From Alisma plantago-aquatica (lineage: Eukaryota > Streptophyta > Magnoliopsida > Alismatales > Alismataceae): 64,000 nt of DNA. Numbering within the stretch: the stretch's first letter is position 1; every line of letters begins with the position of its first letter. Location of the stretch: positions 344,398,957-344,462,956 of the forward strand of contig OY856412.1 of the NCBI GenBank assembly GCA_963693085.1, in the 5' to 3' direction. Under the pieces are notes generated by a model. That model saw only the letters and a list, made by a program, of their open reading frames with translations. It was not told the origin of the DNA and did no database searches. This document shows positions 9,218 through 22,121 of this stretch, in pieces. Position numbers and translations under genes: made by a program.

Positions 9218-10460
9218 GTATGTGTGTATGCAATTTGCACGCGTTTCTCTAAAAGTAGTTTTGATGGTGGATGTGTAGCGTGGTAATGGCCAATACCCTA
9301 TATCTTTGTTTGGTTGTATTCCTAATTATCTCACTCTTTGTACCGAGCCTCTACCTTTGTCTTCCCAATTTAATACTTTCCTACCTTTTCTCCCCTTGAA
9401 TCTAACATGAGGTTTCTCTCTACAATGTAATAGTTTAATAGCAGTAGGATAGTTTCTTTTCTTGCAACAACAAGGAAGATGATCATCGCCAGATGAGATG
9501 ACCAGTTTGTGAGATGATTCGACCATCTAAAATACCATGGAGGATAAAATGATGGATCCGTATGACCACCTAGTGGACCTACCAACCATTTGGAAGGAGT
9601 CCAAACATCAGTTGGACTGTAGGCTAGACGATTGTCCATGATGACCAACTGACCGACCAATAGGCGAGACGATTGGTTCAAGGGTTGAACGAATCTACCT
9701 AGATTGGCAAGCATAGATCTACACCAACAATAGGTTCATTCATGAGATGTGATGATTTTCATAAGTAGTAGTAGTTCCTTTTGGCTCCAAGAAATTACAA
9801 GTAGACATGGCCATAAACATCACCTTTTGTTTTATATTTCCTGTTTACATTGTGGGATATAGCATGTATATGATACATACATTATATGTGGTGGTTCAAT
9901 ACAGTAAATGTATATATATGATATATATAAATCCCTCAATCAAATATATGAAGTGTAAGATGCTTTTCAATAGAAATACACATGAAAAACTTCTTGGACC
10001 AAGCGTAGGTTATGCCAAAGCGTGGTGCACCATGTACCTTATGGAAGTGTGATAGTAGTAATGTAGGTGTCGCCAAGTGGGGTGCATTATTATCGTATTG
10101 TCTATTGGGTCAGGAATAACTAGTGATTCTTAGAGAGCCTAATCCTAGAAGCATGTAGATGATTATGAAAAAGAGTTGCAAACAACATATATCCAAGAGT
10201 TGCATGTGATGCAATTATCATGATTACCTACGTAAATAATCAAGTTGTGGGCGATCGGCAGAAGCCGACTCATGATTTGATAAAATGTGGATCTTGGCTC
10301 ATTAGAAAATTGTTCATTGTAGTTTTTTTGAATTGATACTTCAGGGTTTTAAATTTGAATAAAATAATGAGAACGATAATGAATTAAACACCTATTTGTT
10401 ATCAACCAAATTTTAATCAAATCAGATCAAAAATGAGCTTCTGACAAAATTGCACATCTT

Positions 10461-10466
10461 TTATAG
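10461..10466 (+). promoter_or_regulatory. Candidate 3' splice site before B gag
   Basis: CTTTTATAG ends six bases before the gag ATG at 10473, the same position as in A1 and A2. Confidence 0.45.
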
Positions 10467-10472
10467 AATCAA

Positions 10473-11315
10473 ATGGCAACGAACAAAAAACACTCTTCTT
10501 TGTGATCGGTCCTTGAGAAGGACAAACTAACTAAGAACAACTTGCACAATGGTTTCAAGATGTTAAAAATCATTCTAACACAGAAGCTTAAGATCTATGT
10601 CCTGGAGACGCCAGAATCAGATGAACCACCTCAAAATGCACTAAGGGATGACATGGAAGCTTATAAGAAGCATACTGAAGACACCGTGGATGACAAGTTC
10701 TAATACTATGCTCCATGAACTATAAGTTGTAGAGGCAACATGAGAAAATGGATGTGATTGACATGGTCACACATCTCAAGAACATGGCCCAAGATCAGGC
10801 AAGACAAGAGAGATGCAATGTCTCCAAGGCAATGTTCAAATGTAACACGATAGAAGGTGACCCAGTTGGTCCTCTTGTACTGAAGCTAATTGGGTATGTG
10901 GAGAACCTAGTTAGACTGTGATTCCCCTCCGATCAATATATGGCCACTGTTGTGATTATGTAGTCTCTTTCAAATTAATACAGTCAATTTTCCATGAACT
11001 ACAACATGAATGACTTTGACAAGCCATTGGCAAAGTTGTTGGGCATGCTGAGAACAACTGAGACACAAATGAATAAATACAAGCCCAAGTCTATGATGAT
11101 GATCACCGAGACAAAGGGGAAGTATAAAGGAAAAGGAAAGGCTAAGAAGGGTACTGAATCCCAAGTTTTCATATCTCAAAGAAAGAGGAGGAGTGAAGAA
11201 AATAAGAGGCGATTGTCAAACATTATCACTAGCATGGACATTGGACAAGAAATTGCTCACTTTGGTTAGAGGAACTAAAGAAGAAGAGGGAAGGCACTGA
11301 GGTATCCACTTTAGG
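10473..11315 (+). pseudogene. gag: Gag relic of B
   Basis: It is colinear with the A1 gag from the first ATG to the last codons, but with an early TGA, several further stops and frameshifts. The longest open piece (10994-11269) covers the C-terminal third, starting MNYNMNDFDKPLAKLLGML against MNYNMNNFDRPLSELLGML in A1. The knuckle region is out of frame and its Cys codons are partly lost. It cannot make a working Gag. Confidence 0.85.
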
Positions 11316-12000
11316 TGAAAATGTTATAAGATAAATTTGAATACCTCTTCATTTTGGTATGTGAGACCAAACAAAGACATGCCATACTTGATGTGCAAGA
11401 TCTTACAAGAAGTAAAAGCCCTCATAGGAGGACGGAGATGGACAAGGTGGATCAAGAGTTGTTGGAGCTTTAGTCTACATTTTAATTTATCTTAACCCAA
11501 TGGGAATGTAATCAAGTTAGTAGAGCTACTATTTCATCATGCCATTAAATAGAAACATTTACTTTAAATCATATTGTATGACAAGGATGATGTATCAATA
11601 AAGTGAGATATTAATGTTTCTGTTTGAATGATATGATCTTGCATGGCAACGGAAAATATATGGTCTTTGTATGAAATTGTTTGAGATTAATGCTTATAAT
11701 GTTAATGCTAAAATATTATAATTGATTACTCAAGACTATAATTAGTAATAGTCATATTGGATGTACATATAAGAAATGCATGTCTAGAATACATATTGAT
11801 GCTAATCTAGATTCCCTTGGTTGTTGGACCTAAGGAAACATGCACAACTTTAATTACGCACAAAGTGGCATAACATCCTTCACTAGATGTAGTGGAAGAT
11901 AAGCCTTCCATCAGACCTCATACATGTGATGCATGAAGATCTTACAGAATGAATTTTATAGATAATTACTTATACCTCATATTCATTTACTGGTAATATT
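11316..12000 (+). other. B gag to pol spacer
   Basis: AT-rich and colinear with the spacer after gag in A1. I see no readable domain. Confidence 0.5.
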
Positions 12001-12870
12001 GTGAACTAGCATGATAGACCCTTTCAACAATGACGAATTAGATGGCAAATCTTATGAGATAAGGATCAAGACCTATGAGATAGTTATTAAATGTTTCACA
12101 TTGGATGTTTGAGCACATACAATAGCAATTTGTTGAAGGATTTCAACACAGAATGATTGAATGAGAGAGAATCCAAATTGGTCTCTCATGAACCATAATT
12201 TCCCATTATTGTAATGAATGGAAATGGCACGATTAAGATGCCATAGGATATAACAATGGATCTATCATGAAATCTATAAATGCACTTATCCCGTTTAATA
12301 TTGTATGTAGACATGACAAGATGATTTCAATAACGGTTATTGGCATGTCATTAAAGGTACCCATTATTACTTGAGAAATACTTCTGAATAGATTGCTAGT
12401 CAATAAGAATACTAATAAAATGAAGAGTTGGGTGTAAAGGGTTAAATCGATGCAAGCTTCTGAAATGACAAAAATGATAGAAAATTAAAATATATTTGAT
12501 TTAAAAGGAGAAATGTTTTTAGTTGGAAGGGTTCTGAACTAATGCCATCAATTTTATTCTACAACAGAAGCCAAGTATACTTGTTTTGTGAATGCAGAGT
12601 GATGCTATATGGATCTAAAGGTTAATATGATGAACTTATAGATGTTCCATCCATTTATAACTGAGTATTGATACTGTGATATTAATTGAGCTAATTGTCA
12701 GGAAAGGAATATCAGATGCCATATTACGGAAGTTCCATCTCATATGAGAAATCATACACCAAGTACATAAGGAAACATGCAATATACCGACTAAAAGCAA
12801 TGTGTTGCTTAATCTGTTATATAATAAGTAGCACAACAAAAGTGTGGTGAACATGTTTAGGTCACCAAGA
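12000..12870 (+). pseudogene. pol: Copia RNase H relic of B
   Basis: The end of the copia RNase H is recognisable at 12717-12840: ILRKFHLI, a stop, then a decayed tail where the family has the DNVADPLTK block. Upstream pieces are too broken to assign. The same region is present in A1 and A2, so pol decay is shared by the family. Confidence 0.6.
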
Positions 12871-12911
12871 ATATACTTCATGAGTGATTGCCTCTAAGTG
12901 CAAGTGGGAGT

Positions 12912-15081
12912 TGGTTGGTATGACATGCCCATTAGCAAATAATGTGATGATTGAAATGGCATATACCATAAAGGATTTTATTAGTACTCATAATGGCAAG
13001 CTTCCAATTGATTATGTATCATTCAGTTGTGAGATAATGAGGAAATGTTATGAATGTCTTAAGAATGACAATACTCAACGAAATATGTCTTCAAGTACAT
13101 GACTTGGAGGATAAAATCATAATGTTAAGAGTGTTTACATTCTTATTATGTCACTGGTTGGTTGCTACTGTGGAATGTAGATAGACACCAATAACACATA
13201 AGACTCGAGTGTGGGTTGGTTTATGAAACAATCTCATTAGTCATGATATGGAAATATCAAACCAAGCACATAGATACATGTTATAGAAACATGTATCAGA
13301 ATGACCCACCATGGGAATGGTCATAGTCATCTGTCATAGTGAAGGTGGTGGTTGTGATTCTTAGACCTAAAATCACTACACTCATCACATGTTGTTGGGA
13401 ATGCTTAGGCATCATCAAACATAGTCCTGAAACATGGGTAGTTATAACAGTGATTATTGGTTGGCTTTGACACATGGGGATAGGTTGTGAGTGATAGAGA
13501 TGGCATTTGTACCTCCTATTGGAGATTTATATCCTGGCCACTTGATAAGTGAGAATGAGAAACTCATGCACATGCACATGTGAATCAATATATGATATTG
13601 AGGTCACATTAACTTAGATAGTCTACTCTTGGTTTAAGGTACATGGATTGAACATGGAGAGGATGATGATTTCACCCATCAAGTTCATCCTAGATATCTA
13701 TGATAAAGGAATTATACAATCACTACAACACCTACACAGATTATAGGTTGAAGTTGTTCTCCTACTTTCCATTCACTTGGGTAGCATTGTTGTTCGACTA
13801 GGCACCACTTCGTGCTTTTGCTATAATTAGTTAGTTATGGACATTCATTGCCAACATGATATAGGACCTATAGGTCACACACACATGAACTCATCTAGAA
13901 GAAGATTTTGATCTTGAATGATGATTGGATTGATTACTAAAGTGTTTAGGTATTCAATTCACGCTAAAGATTGGCTGAATGCACTGTCAAATGACCATAT
14001 CATAGGGTGAGATAACCTTTTGGGCAGCCAAACGAGTGTTTCAATTATTGAGATGGTCATTTGGGTGAAAATGAATTCACTAGATCTGGCCAATCTGAGG
14101 TGTGAACCAACTGGTTCATTCTGATGAATTGATTGACTCTGCTCGTCTCACGAGACGATTGTCTATGTGAGTGATATGTGCATCTAACCTATGTGATATG
14201 GCTTACTTTAGGGAAAATGAATGTTCTGGAAGTTTTTCGAACTTGTTTTGATCGAAAAATACTTGTGGTCCAAGGAATTAATATTTAGCATTAATTGGAA
14301 GCAAATTGTCAATTTCATATGTGATTTGGAAACTACCAATCGAACATTTGGCAGTGTGAGATGAGACCAGACAACTGTCTGGGTCACCATATGACGATTT
14401 CATAACTTGTAGGTTGTTAATATTCAAGATCATCTACTCCCTTCCACTCCCATATGGATCCTTAATGGACTGGGAACTATGACCCTAACCTCACCTATAA
14501 ATAGAGGGGTATTGGGGGCTTCCTAGAGGACAACACAGACAATTGAGAATCAGTTTCTCTGAAAAAAATTTTCCTCACTGGTTGTGGTAACCAAGAGAGC
14601 CCAATCAATTCCTACCTGACTATGAAGGGATAGCTATGGGAGAGAAACAGCTAAGAATCGATTTTGTGGGAGAGAAAGTTGGTGACTAGTACGCCAACGG
14701 TAGGGACAAATCCTTCATGTCCATTCTAGATGAATGACAAGAGTTCTAGTCCATCTGTGGACTACGCTAGAGCTACGTAGGACTCCTTTGTATAATGCTA
14801 GGAGAGAAAAGTCAGCATGTAGTCCATGGCAAGACCCCATGAGTCGTTGCAAAAGTTGTCATGTTCATTGTTCGTGGTGGAGACCAGGAGCTACACAACC
14901 ACTATCCAAGAGAAAATGGTATATAGTTTCATTAAAGCTGGACTTGCTACAAGATCAGGTATAACTCGTTAAACCACCCTTCCTATTTCGTAGTAGTTAA
15001 CATGATCTTGTTGTTATGGGAAAATGGATAGATACAATTTTTTGTTTCCAATGCTATATTATGTGTCTGTATTTCCCAACA
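12912..15081 (+). repeat. 3' LTR of B (2170 bp)
   Basis: It starts TGGTTGGTATG directly after the purine tract AAGTGGGAG and ends CCCAACA at 15081. TATA is at about 14494, donor-like CAG|GTATAA at 14959. The phased array is largely eroded here. Confidence 0.85.
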
Positions 15082-15086
15082 ATTAC

Positions 15087-16335
15087 TCCATCTAAGGAGT
15101 CATTCCACATGAATCCATGGTTCAAGGAGTCGTTGACATGAAAGAGAAAGGAGATTAACGACCTTTGGATGCTTTTAGGTATGGTTGGTATTGCAATTAG
15201 AGTGCATGGGTGAAGAATAATAAATGACAGGGAGGAATCCAGTAGATTGTAAAGCAGGGAAGTGGGGTCTTGGCATCAATGGTGATCTTCTAGGGTTAGA
15301 GGATCAACCACTAACTAATATTAGTTTTCTATAGGTCAGACTAGAGGGCATGCCATGGAGGACTCCTCTTATGTTCCCTCCATTCATGATGGGTTCTTCG
15401 TGATATCTTTTAAGGTTCCAAAGATCTACAAATATCCACATCAACAACAGATGTTCTAGAAGGGGGGTCGGTAGTAGAGGGACATCATTTGGTTAGATTA
15501 TAGATTGTCATGTTGCAGAGGATATTATGTTGAGATCATATTCCTGGGGCGAGTTGCATGTCTATGAAATGATATTAAGACTTTTGGTGATTGCATCTGG
15601 TGAGGGAATGATATATGTAGGTTATCAATGGGATCAACAGTTGGAGGAAGGGTCTTAGATGACTGGGGTCCAAGACTGTGATCAGAGGTGATGTAGTTGA
15701 CCTTTGTGGATATCCTCTCAGGTTTATTAGTGTTCACATTGCGGACAAGCTCGATGGTTTATATACGGAGGTTGAAATCATGACTCTAAGGCATGGAGAG
15801 ACGTCATGGCTTGTTTAATAATGTAACAAGGGTCTTCAACATATTAGTATAGGGTCACGAAGCCATTAACACCTGATTGTCCATTATCGTCAAGCTGTAA
15901 TTGTTTTGATGGTGGGTCATCACTTGGTTGAAGAGGTGAAATAGTGTTTGTAAGTTATCTAACAAAAGAGTCCACATGAAACTAAGACGGTAACTCTCAT
16001 CTAGAGTTCATATAAGGGTCCAAAGATGAAATGGTGGCAATTTGGTATGGAAGAAAAGATTTGTTGCCGACCTTCTATAATCATGGACACTAATTTAGAG
16101 CTTTAGGGTTGATGGAGGGTTAGGGAAGGTCCTCCCTAATTTAATCTTGTTAATTAAATATGTTTAATTCATATTTTCTTCTAATTTATTTATATCTTAA
16201 GTTACAAATTTTTTTTCCATACAAATTTAAACATAACTCTAGTTTTAAGTAAACTATATAATAGAAATTGGGGTACCTACAGTTATATCTCTAGTTTGGT
16301 TCTAAGGGTTATTATTGTAGTATGATTCAGAATTC
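15087..16335. repeat. Unidentified repeat R1, copy a
   Basis: It matches 18011-19192 along its length, including a CACATGAATCCATGGTTC stretch, TCTTGGCATCAATGGTGATCTT, GTTCCCTCCATTCAT and the right end GGGGTACCTACAGTTATATC. Short shared reading-frame bits exist (HMNPWF on the + strand), but stops are dense and I recognise no protein. Left of element B the repeat continues as ACACCTCTTG (about 6829-6842), so B split it. Confidence 0.7.
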
Positions 16336-17984
16336 ATAGCTTTTTTGTATTTAATATTTGTTTTCATTAATTCCAAGCTCTTTTAATAAAAATCATAGCT
16401 ACTCCATGACTATGATGTTGAAAGAGATTAATGATTCAAAATGTGAAAGTTGGAATCGAGAATAGTTCATGAATATGATTTTGAGGGTTTGATTGTAAAT
16501 ATCTGCAAATGAGGACAATAATTACATTTAGACAGTATATTCAATAAAAGGCTAATAATTTTTTTATCAAACACCATGATAAATCGATCAAATTACTAGA
16601 CTTGATTTAGAAGTAATTATATCATTGTAGATAATATCATGTTAGGAAAATTAAAATATAATACCTCAACATAGATTTAGTACTCTAAATCTAGTATGTT
16701 ACTACAAAACTTTACTAATCACTAAATATACCAACACCAATGTACCAATCATTTCATCTATTTCACTCCCTCCTTTTCTAACCTTAATCTACTGCCACAA
16801 GGACGATTGTTTACTAGAAGATTTGATTTATCATTACATAAAAAGTAAAATAAATAATCAATAGAAACTCAAAAGAATGAGAATATTACATGAATACAAC
16901 ATATGATATAGGCATGTAAGACAACATTGATAGTAACTAACCTTTGCGTACCCATGGTATAGAATATCATATGAACATCCCATAGATCTTGGGCTAAATC
17001 ATGATCTTTAAAAACTAATATGTGAATTAATTTTAGAAATAAATAAATCAAGAGAAGGATCATGAAGGTAAAAATGGTAGAACCAAAAGACGATTAATAT
17101 TTAGATAAGGTGCAAAATCAGGTTGCACACAAGGATCAAAGATGCAATTTTCTCCAGAATCAAGAAAGAAAGAATCTACTATAGATATTTGATATTTATT
17201 GGCATGCAAATAACTTTCTAAGCACTTATTAGGTGAAAATACCATTTTACATCTTGGATAAAATAATCACTTCTTATTGTTGTAATAACTTATCCTAATC
17301 TTTATATTCAATCCCATTAGTTGTTACCTTTTGTGCCTCTATTAACATATGACATTCAAATCATTATTCATATTCATTGTATACATGATTCATATAATCA
17401 TATGTTACATAGTACCCATTATGTATTAAACTAGTATAGGCCACACACATTTGCATGTATATGTTTGTATTTTGAAAATATTATCATATATTTATGGCAA
17501 CAAAAGTACATAGTTATAACTAGAATTATTTTAATCCATTACATTTGATTTCTCCTTATATATCCCATGATATTATTATTTTATACAATATCTTCTTTAT
17601 TAAATATGAGATCTAAATTCCATGCATCATTAATGAGGGTAGTCAACTCTAGTTTGAATCTTTGATTGAATTAGAAATATGCCTTGATCTTATTTATTTC
17701 TTAATGACACATCGATTTATTATATAATTACTATAGGCTAGGTATATACACATGTGTGTTAATCGATGTGAAACTTTCAGTTATCTTTGGATTTACTTGA
17801 TTTGTTACCCATTTATCTAGGTCTCTATTTTCCAACCCTACCGATTTCAATTACTAATCTATTTGGTTTCATACTACAAGAGAAATTGAATAAGGGTCAA
17901 TGAGTACTTATAGACAAATCGACATGGATTTTATTCATTACTTGTTCCTAGATTTAGGGGTTTTATGACAGTCTACTTCACCAA
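16336..17984. other. AT-rich stretch, no gene seen
   Basis: Low-complexity AT-rich DNA with dense stops in every frame and no retroelement signature I can name. It lies between the two R1 copies and could be the inside of a very old element if R1a and R1b are its terminal repeats. Confidence 0.5.
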
Positions 17985-19192
17985 TTCCTCATCATCATAC
18001 CTCTTGTGACTCCATTTCTTGAGTCATCCCACATGAATCCATGGTTCGAGGAGGTTTTGACATGAAATAGCAGGTAGATTGATGACATGTGTATGATTTT
18101 AGTTTTAGATGGTGTTGTAGTTAGAGTGCAAAGGTGAATAAGAACAAATGAGAGGGACGAGTCTAGCAAATTATACATCAAGGAGGTGAGGTCTTGGCAT
18201 CAATGGTGATCTTGTAAGATTCGAAAGTCGACAACTAACTAATATTGGTTTGTTGCAAACTGGACTTGAAGGATTGCGGTGGAGGACTGCTCTTGTGTTC
18301 CCTCCATTCATTATGGGGTCATCATGCGATCTTTTGAGGTTCTAAAGATCTACATATCTTCACATTGATGATAGATGTTCAATCAAGGGGTTTGGGAGAG
18401 GAGGGACATTGCTTGGTTGGTTAGTGATTGGCCTGCTAGTGAGGATATCAGAGCTGAGATCATATGCCAGCATGAGTTGTTGGTCTGGCAAACAATACTA
18501 AGGATTCTAGTGATCTGATCTGACGAGGGGAATATATATGTAGGTTATCGATGGGATTAGGATGTGGAGGAAGAGTCGTATATGGTTGGGGTCCTAGGCG
18601 GTGAGTGCAAGTAATGATGTAGACCTTTGTGGATGTCTTCTAGGGTTCATTAGTGTTCAGATTATGGATAGAGGTGCCGCTTTATATAAGTAGGTAGAAA
18701 TCATGACTCTAAGGCATGGAGAGATGTCCATTATCGTCAAGCTCCTGTTGCTTTAATGGTGGGTCATGCCTTGGTTGAAGAGGGGAAGCAATGTGTGTAG
18801 GTTTGGTAACTGAAGAGTCCACATGAAACTGAAGGTGGTAACACTCATCTAGAGATTGGGTAGGGGTCTAGAGTTGATTTGGTGGCAATTTGGTTTGGAA
18901 GAAACACGTGGTTGTTGCTACCATTTTGTAATGATGTCCATTGAATCTGAGTTGTAGGGTTGGTGGATGTTTAGTAAAGGTCCTCTCTAGTTTGGCCTTT
19001 TTAATTACATAGGTTTTAATTCATATTTACTTCTAATTTTTATATCCCTTAAGTTATAGTTTTATTTCCCTTAAAAAATAAAACACAACTCTAACTATTA
19101 GTGAACTATATAATAGAAATAGGAGTGCCTATAGTTATATCTCTAATTCTGTCTCTATAGGTTATCATCATAGTATGATTCATAATGTACAT
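17985..19192. repeat. Unidentified repeat R1, copy b (cut by element E)
   Basis: This is a direct copy of R1a. Homology begins at least at about 17995 (CATACCTCTTGT) and stops at the E insertion point. It serves as the empty-site reference for element B. No coding identity is recognised; a decayed frame around 18440-18600 reads as a plausible but unidentified protein fragment. Confidence 0.7.
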
Positions 19193-22107
19193 TATTATAA
19201 CCCCATTTTTGCAAACCATGTAATGAGATTGTAAATCTCCTTTTAAAAGATAAATGAAATCAATGGTTGATTTTTTTGTTTGAGTTCAATGATTCATTCT
19301 TATCAGCCTTGTTTGTTTTCTTAGTGGGCTTTATTGGCTATTAAGCCCAATTGAAATAAAAAGAAAAACGAATGTATTTAAATAAATAAGAAAATGGATA
19401 AGAGATAAGGAAAAGGCAAAGGAATATTTCCTAAGATGGGATTTCATGCCTTTAGGGTTCCTTGAGGTCCAAGGAATCCAAGATGATAAGATAATGGAAA
19501 AAAAGAGGAAATGTCAATTAATTTGGTTTTATTAATGAATAAATTGCATATAAAGGAAACACCCTTTTCCTATATTATTTGGGTTTCAAATTTGGTACCC
19601 GAGTAGATAATGCAAAGATAGAGTTTCCTCTAAAATTTGAGTGAAAAATAATAAACGAGGAGAGAGATACGATTTTCCCAAGTTTCCTTGTTAAGTACCC
19701 TTTTTAATTCGGTTTTAAGAAAATAGAATCAGGGGAGCGATGCCAGCCGTTGGATGCCCCGCGTGGTCCAGGAGATCACGAATCCAAGGGCGGCTACTCA
19801 TTACCTACCCCGATTCACAGAAGGAAAGGGAGAGGAAAAAGGAATCTGAGTTTCTTGCACTCGGTGCTTTAAATCGATCAACAGATGAGTTCATCATCTT
19901 CGGGAGATTGTTCCGAAGAATCTAGACCCTATTTTTGGGTGTTTTGGTCGCCGATTGGGAGAGTCCTCAATCCAAAATGACTTCTCCTTCAACCTAATAT
20001 ATAGGGGAGGGTTTGTGAGGGCACCGACATCACAACTCTCAATCCCAAAGACTTCGAAGAGTGATGAGGAGTGGTTTAGCGAGTTCAATTCTAGAAATCC
20101 CCCTGATCTCCCCCCTCTTTGACCTGTCGACCTCGCCGGAGAGTCGTCGGCTTGCTAGCGGTGAAGGAATGAAGTCACCACCAATTGAAAGGTCAGGTCG
20201 TATCATGAAGTGTGGATGGAGCTACTGGACCTATCAACATGATCGCAGACGTGCAAACGGCCGGAGTCAACCCCTGAGTTGACTCAGCCAGCCTGCTTGC
20301 GAGCCTACCTGAGATTGATGAAGACAAGGGTAAAAGACCCCTTTGCCCTCACGCTTGTTTTAGCCAGCTATGGGCATTCTCACCCAATCCATTAGTTTAA
20401 TCGCAAGAGAAACGAGTGAATAATGGGCCATTGGATTTCACGTGGTTCAGTGGACCACGGATCGGACGGCCTACAATTTTCTAAGCAATAATAGATAATT
20501 CAGAAAAGTGATTTTCTTTACAAAAATCATAACTATTGCTAGGAAGCTCTTATGAATAAAGTTAATATATGAAAGTTGCTTAGAAACATACGAGGAACAC
20601 CATAAAAATAGCTTGGAAACCTTGTTTTATTCCTAATAGCAAACGTATGCTCAGTTAATGAAATGTTCTTTGAAATTAGGTTAAAAACCCTAATTGAGAT
20701 TAATGGTTGAGTCTATGATGGTTAATTGGTTAAATTGAGTAATAGTAACCTTTTGAATTATAATGGTAGACTTGAACCTATTCTAGATGAATAATTTCAT
20801 GTTTTAGGGTTTTAAACCAAGTATGAATGATAATACATTTAGAAACCCTAATTTAGGGTAAAAAGTGGAAAAACCATGTTTATTTTGGATTATGTAAATA
20901 TATTATTAAATAATCATCCTAAGCCTGTTAGGAGTGCTAAGATGAGAAAGTTAAGGTTTTTATGTAGTTTTGTTGAATTAGGGTTTATAATACTAAAAGT
21001 GGAGGCAAAACCCTAATTTCAAAGGAAACCCTAAAATTGGAATAGAAATTCTGAGAAACAAGATGGGTTTTATTAAATCTTGCTAAAAGGAAATTTGTAT
21101 ATTTATTTCAGGATTCCTTTGTATACTTGCTTGCTTGGTTGGGTTTTCTCTACTTGATTGATTCTGTCTCAAAATCTGCAATCACATGTATGTGGTTACG
21201 CTTATGAATATATCAAACTAGTTTTCTGAGGATTCTCGAAGTTTTCATTGGTGGCTTGAATTAAACTATTGGATGAATTTAATTCATGCATACTATAATT
21301 TGGATATGACTATCACCTAAGAAATATGCCTACTAGCTCATATCCTAGTCCCCTATGTAGCTTGATAGATTGACCTAGTACATGGCTACCTATGGGGTAG
21401 GTCCATCATGTCATTGTATGACTTAGTACATGGCTACCTATGGGGTAGCTCCATCATGTCATTGTATGACTTAGTACATGGCTACCTATGGGGTAGGTCC
21501 ATCAAGTCAACATGAGTCAGAGATTGGGTTACTTTGGGTAGGGCCACGTGACTCCACAACCCTAAGTAATGGTTAAATGTGAGGTAGGACCATGGAGGTA
21601 AGGATCCATCATATGAGAGAGGTAGCATCCAAGTCCACTGCAGGGACAACACAGAGATAAGGGGATAGGTATGGATTGAGTAGTATTGCTTAAAACATAA
21701 CCTTGATTGTTAAATGATATTTGGTTGCTTACATTGTTATCATAGTTTCATTATTGTTTCCCCCACATATCGGCATATTCATTTATGCTGACTGACGTTT
21801 TGTTTTTCAGTGTTTTAGGTACAAATTGAAAAGGACAAACAGTAAAATGGCATATTGTGAAAACAATAAATAAATTGCAAGGAGGATTAGTGAGAACATA
21901 GTCTAGATGTGGACAGATGTTAGATATCCAAGTTTTTCAAAAAAAGTACGCAAAGTCTTATTTTATTCCAGCTTTCAGTATTGTCATGGTAGAATTTTAT
22001 AATTATTACTGATTATTTGTCGAACCTTTGATCTAGGAAATTGGGATAACGGCTCTGACCTCATAGTCTCACTTAATTGAGGGTTACTGGGAGGTGGGGT
22101 CATTACA
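19193..22107 (+). repeat. 5' LTR of E (2915 bp)
   Basis: Its start TATTATAACCCC corresponds to TGTTATAACCCC at the 3' LTR (26608), and it ends GGGGTCATTACA. The ends are near-perfect inverted repeats of each other. A TATA-like AATATATAG lies at about 19996. A 48-bp tandem repeat occurs at 21374-21507. Several short open frames in the middle have no recognisable product. Confidence 0.85.
21374..21507. repeat. 48-bp tandem repeat, ~2.8 copies, in the E LTR
   Basis: Units start at 21374, 21422 and 21470. Each contains TAGTACATGGCTACCTATGG, then GGTAG and a CATCATGTCATTG tail. Differences between units are single bases (for example GGTAGG against GGTAGC). Confidence 0.9.
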
Positions 22108-22109
22108 TG

Positions 22110-22121
22110 TGGTATCAGAGC
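22110..22121 (+). other. Primer binding site of E (initiator Met tRNA)
   Basis: TGGTATCAGAGC is a perfect 12-base match, starting two bases after the 5' LTR end at 22107. Confidence 0.93.

Larger units (their letters stand above)
6843..15081 (+). mobile_element. Copia-like element B, older relative of A, both LTRs present
   Basis: The 5' LTR is 6843-9043, followed by a primer site, leader, broken gag, RT/RNase H scraps, purine tract and 3' LTR 12912-15081. The internal layout is colinear with A: primer site to gag ATG is 1428 bases here and 1433 in A2. Flanks are GTTAT on the left and ATTAC on the right. The empty-site equivalent in R1b reads CTT-GTGAC-TCC, so a 5-bp target near GTTAC with one change on each side is likely. 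The LTRs have diverged strongly from each other, more than those of A2. Confidence 0.85.

Noticed and set aside
20640..21040. Scattered AAACCCTAA units, telomere-like
   Set aside because: Copies are dispersed, not tandem, and AT-rich LTR sequence gives such words often. No telomeric array.
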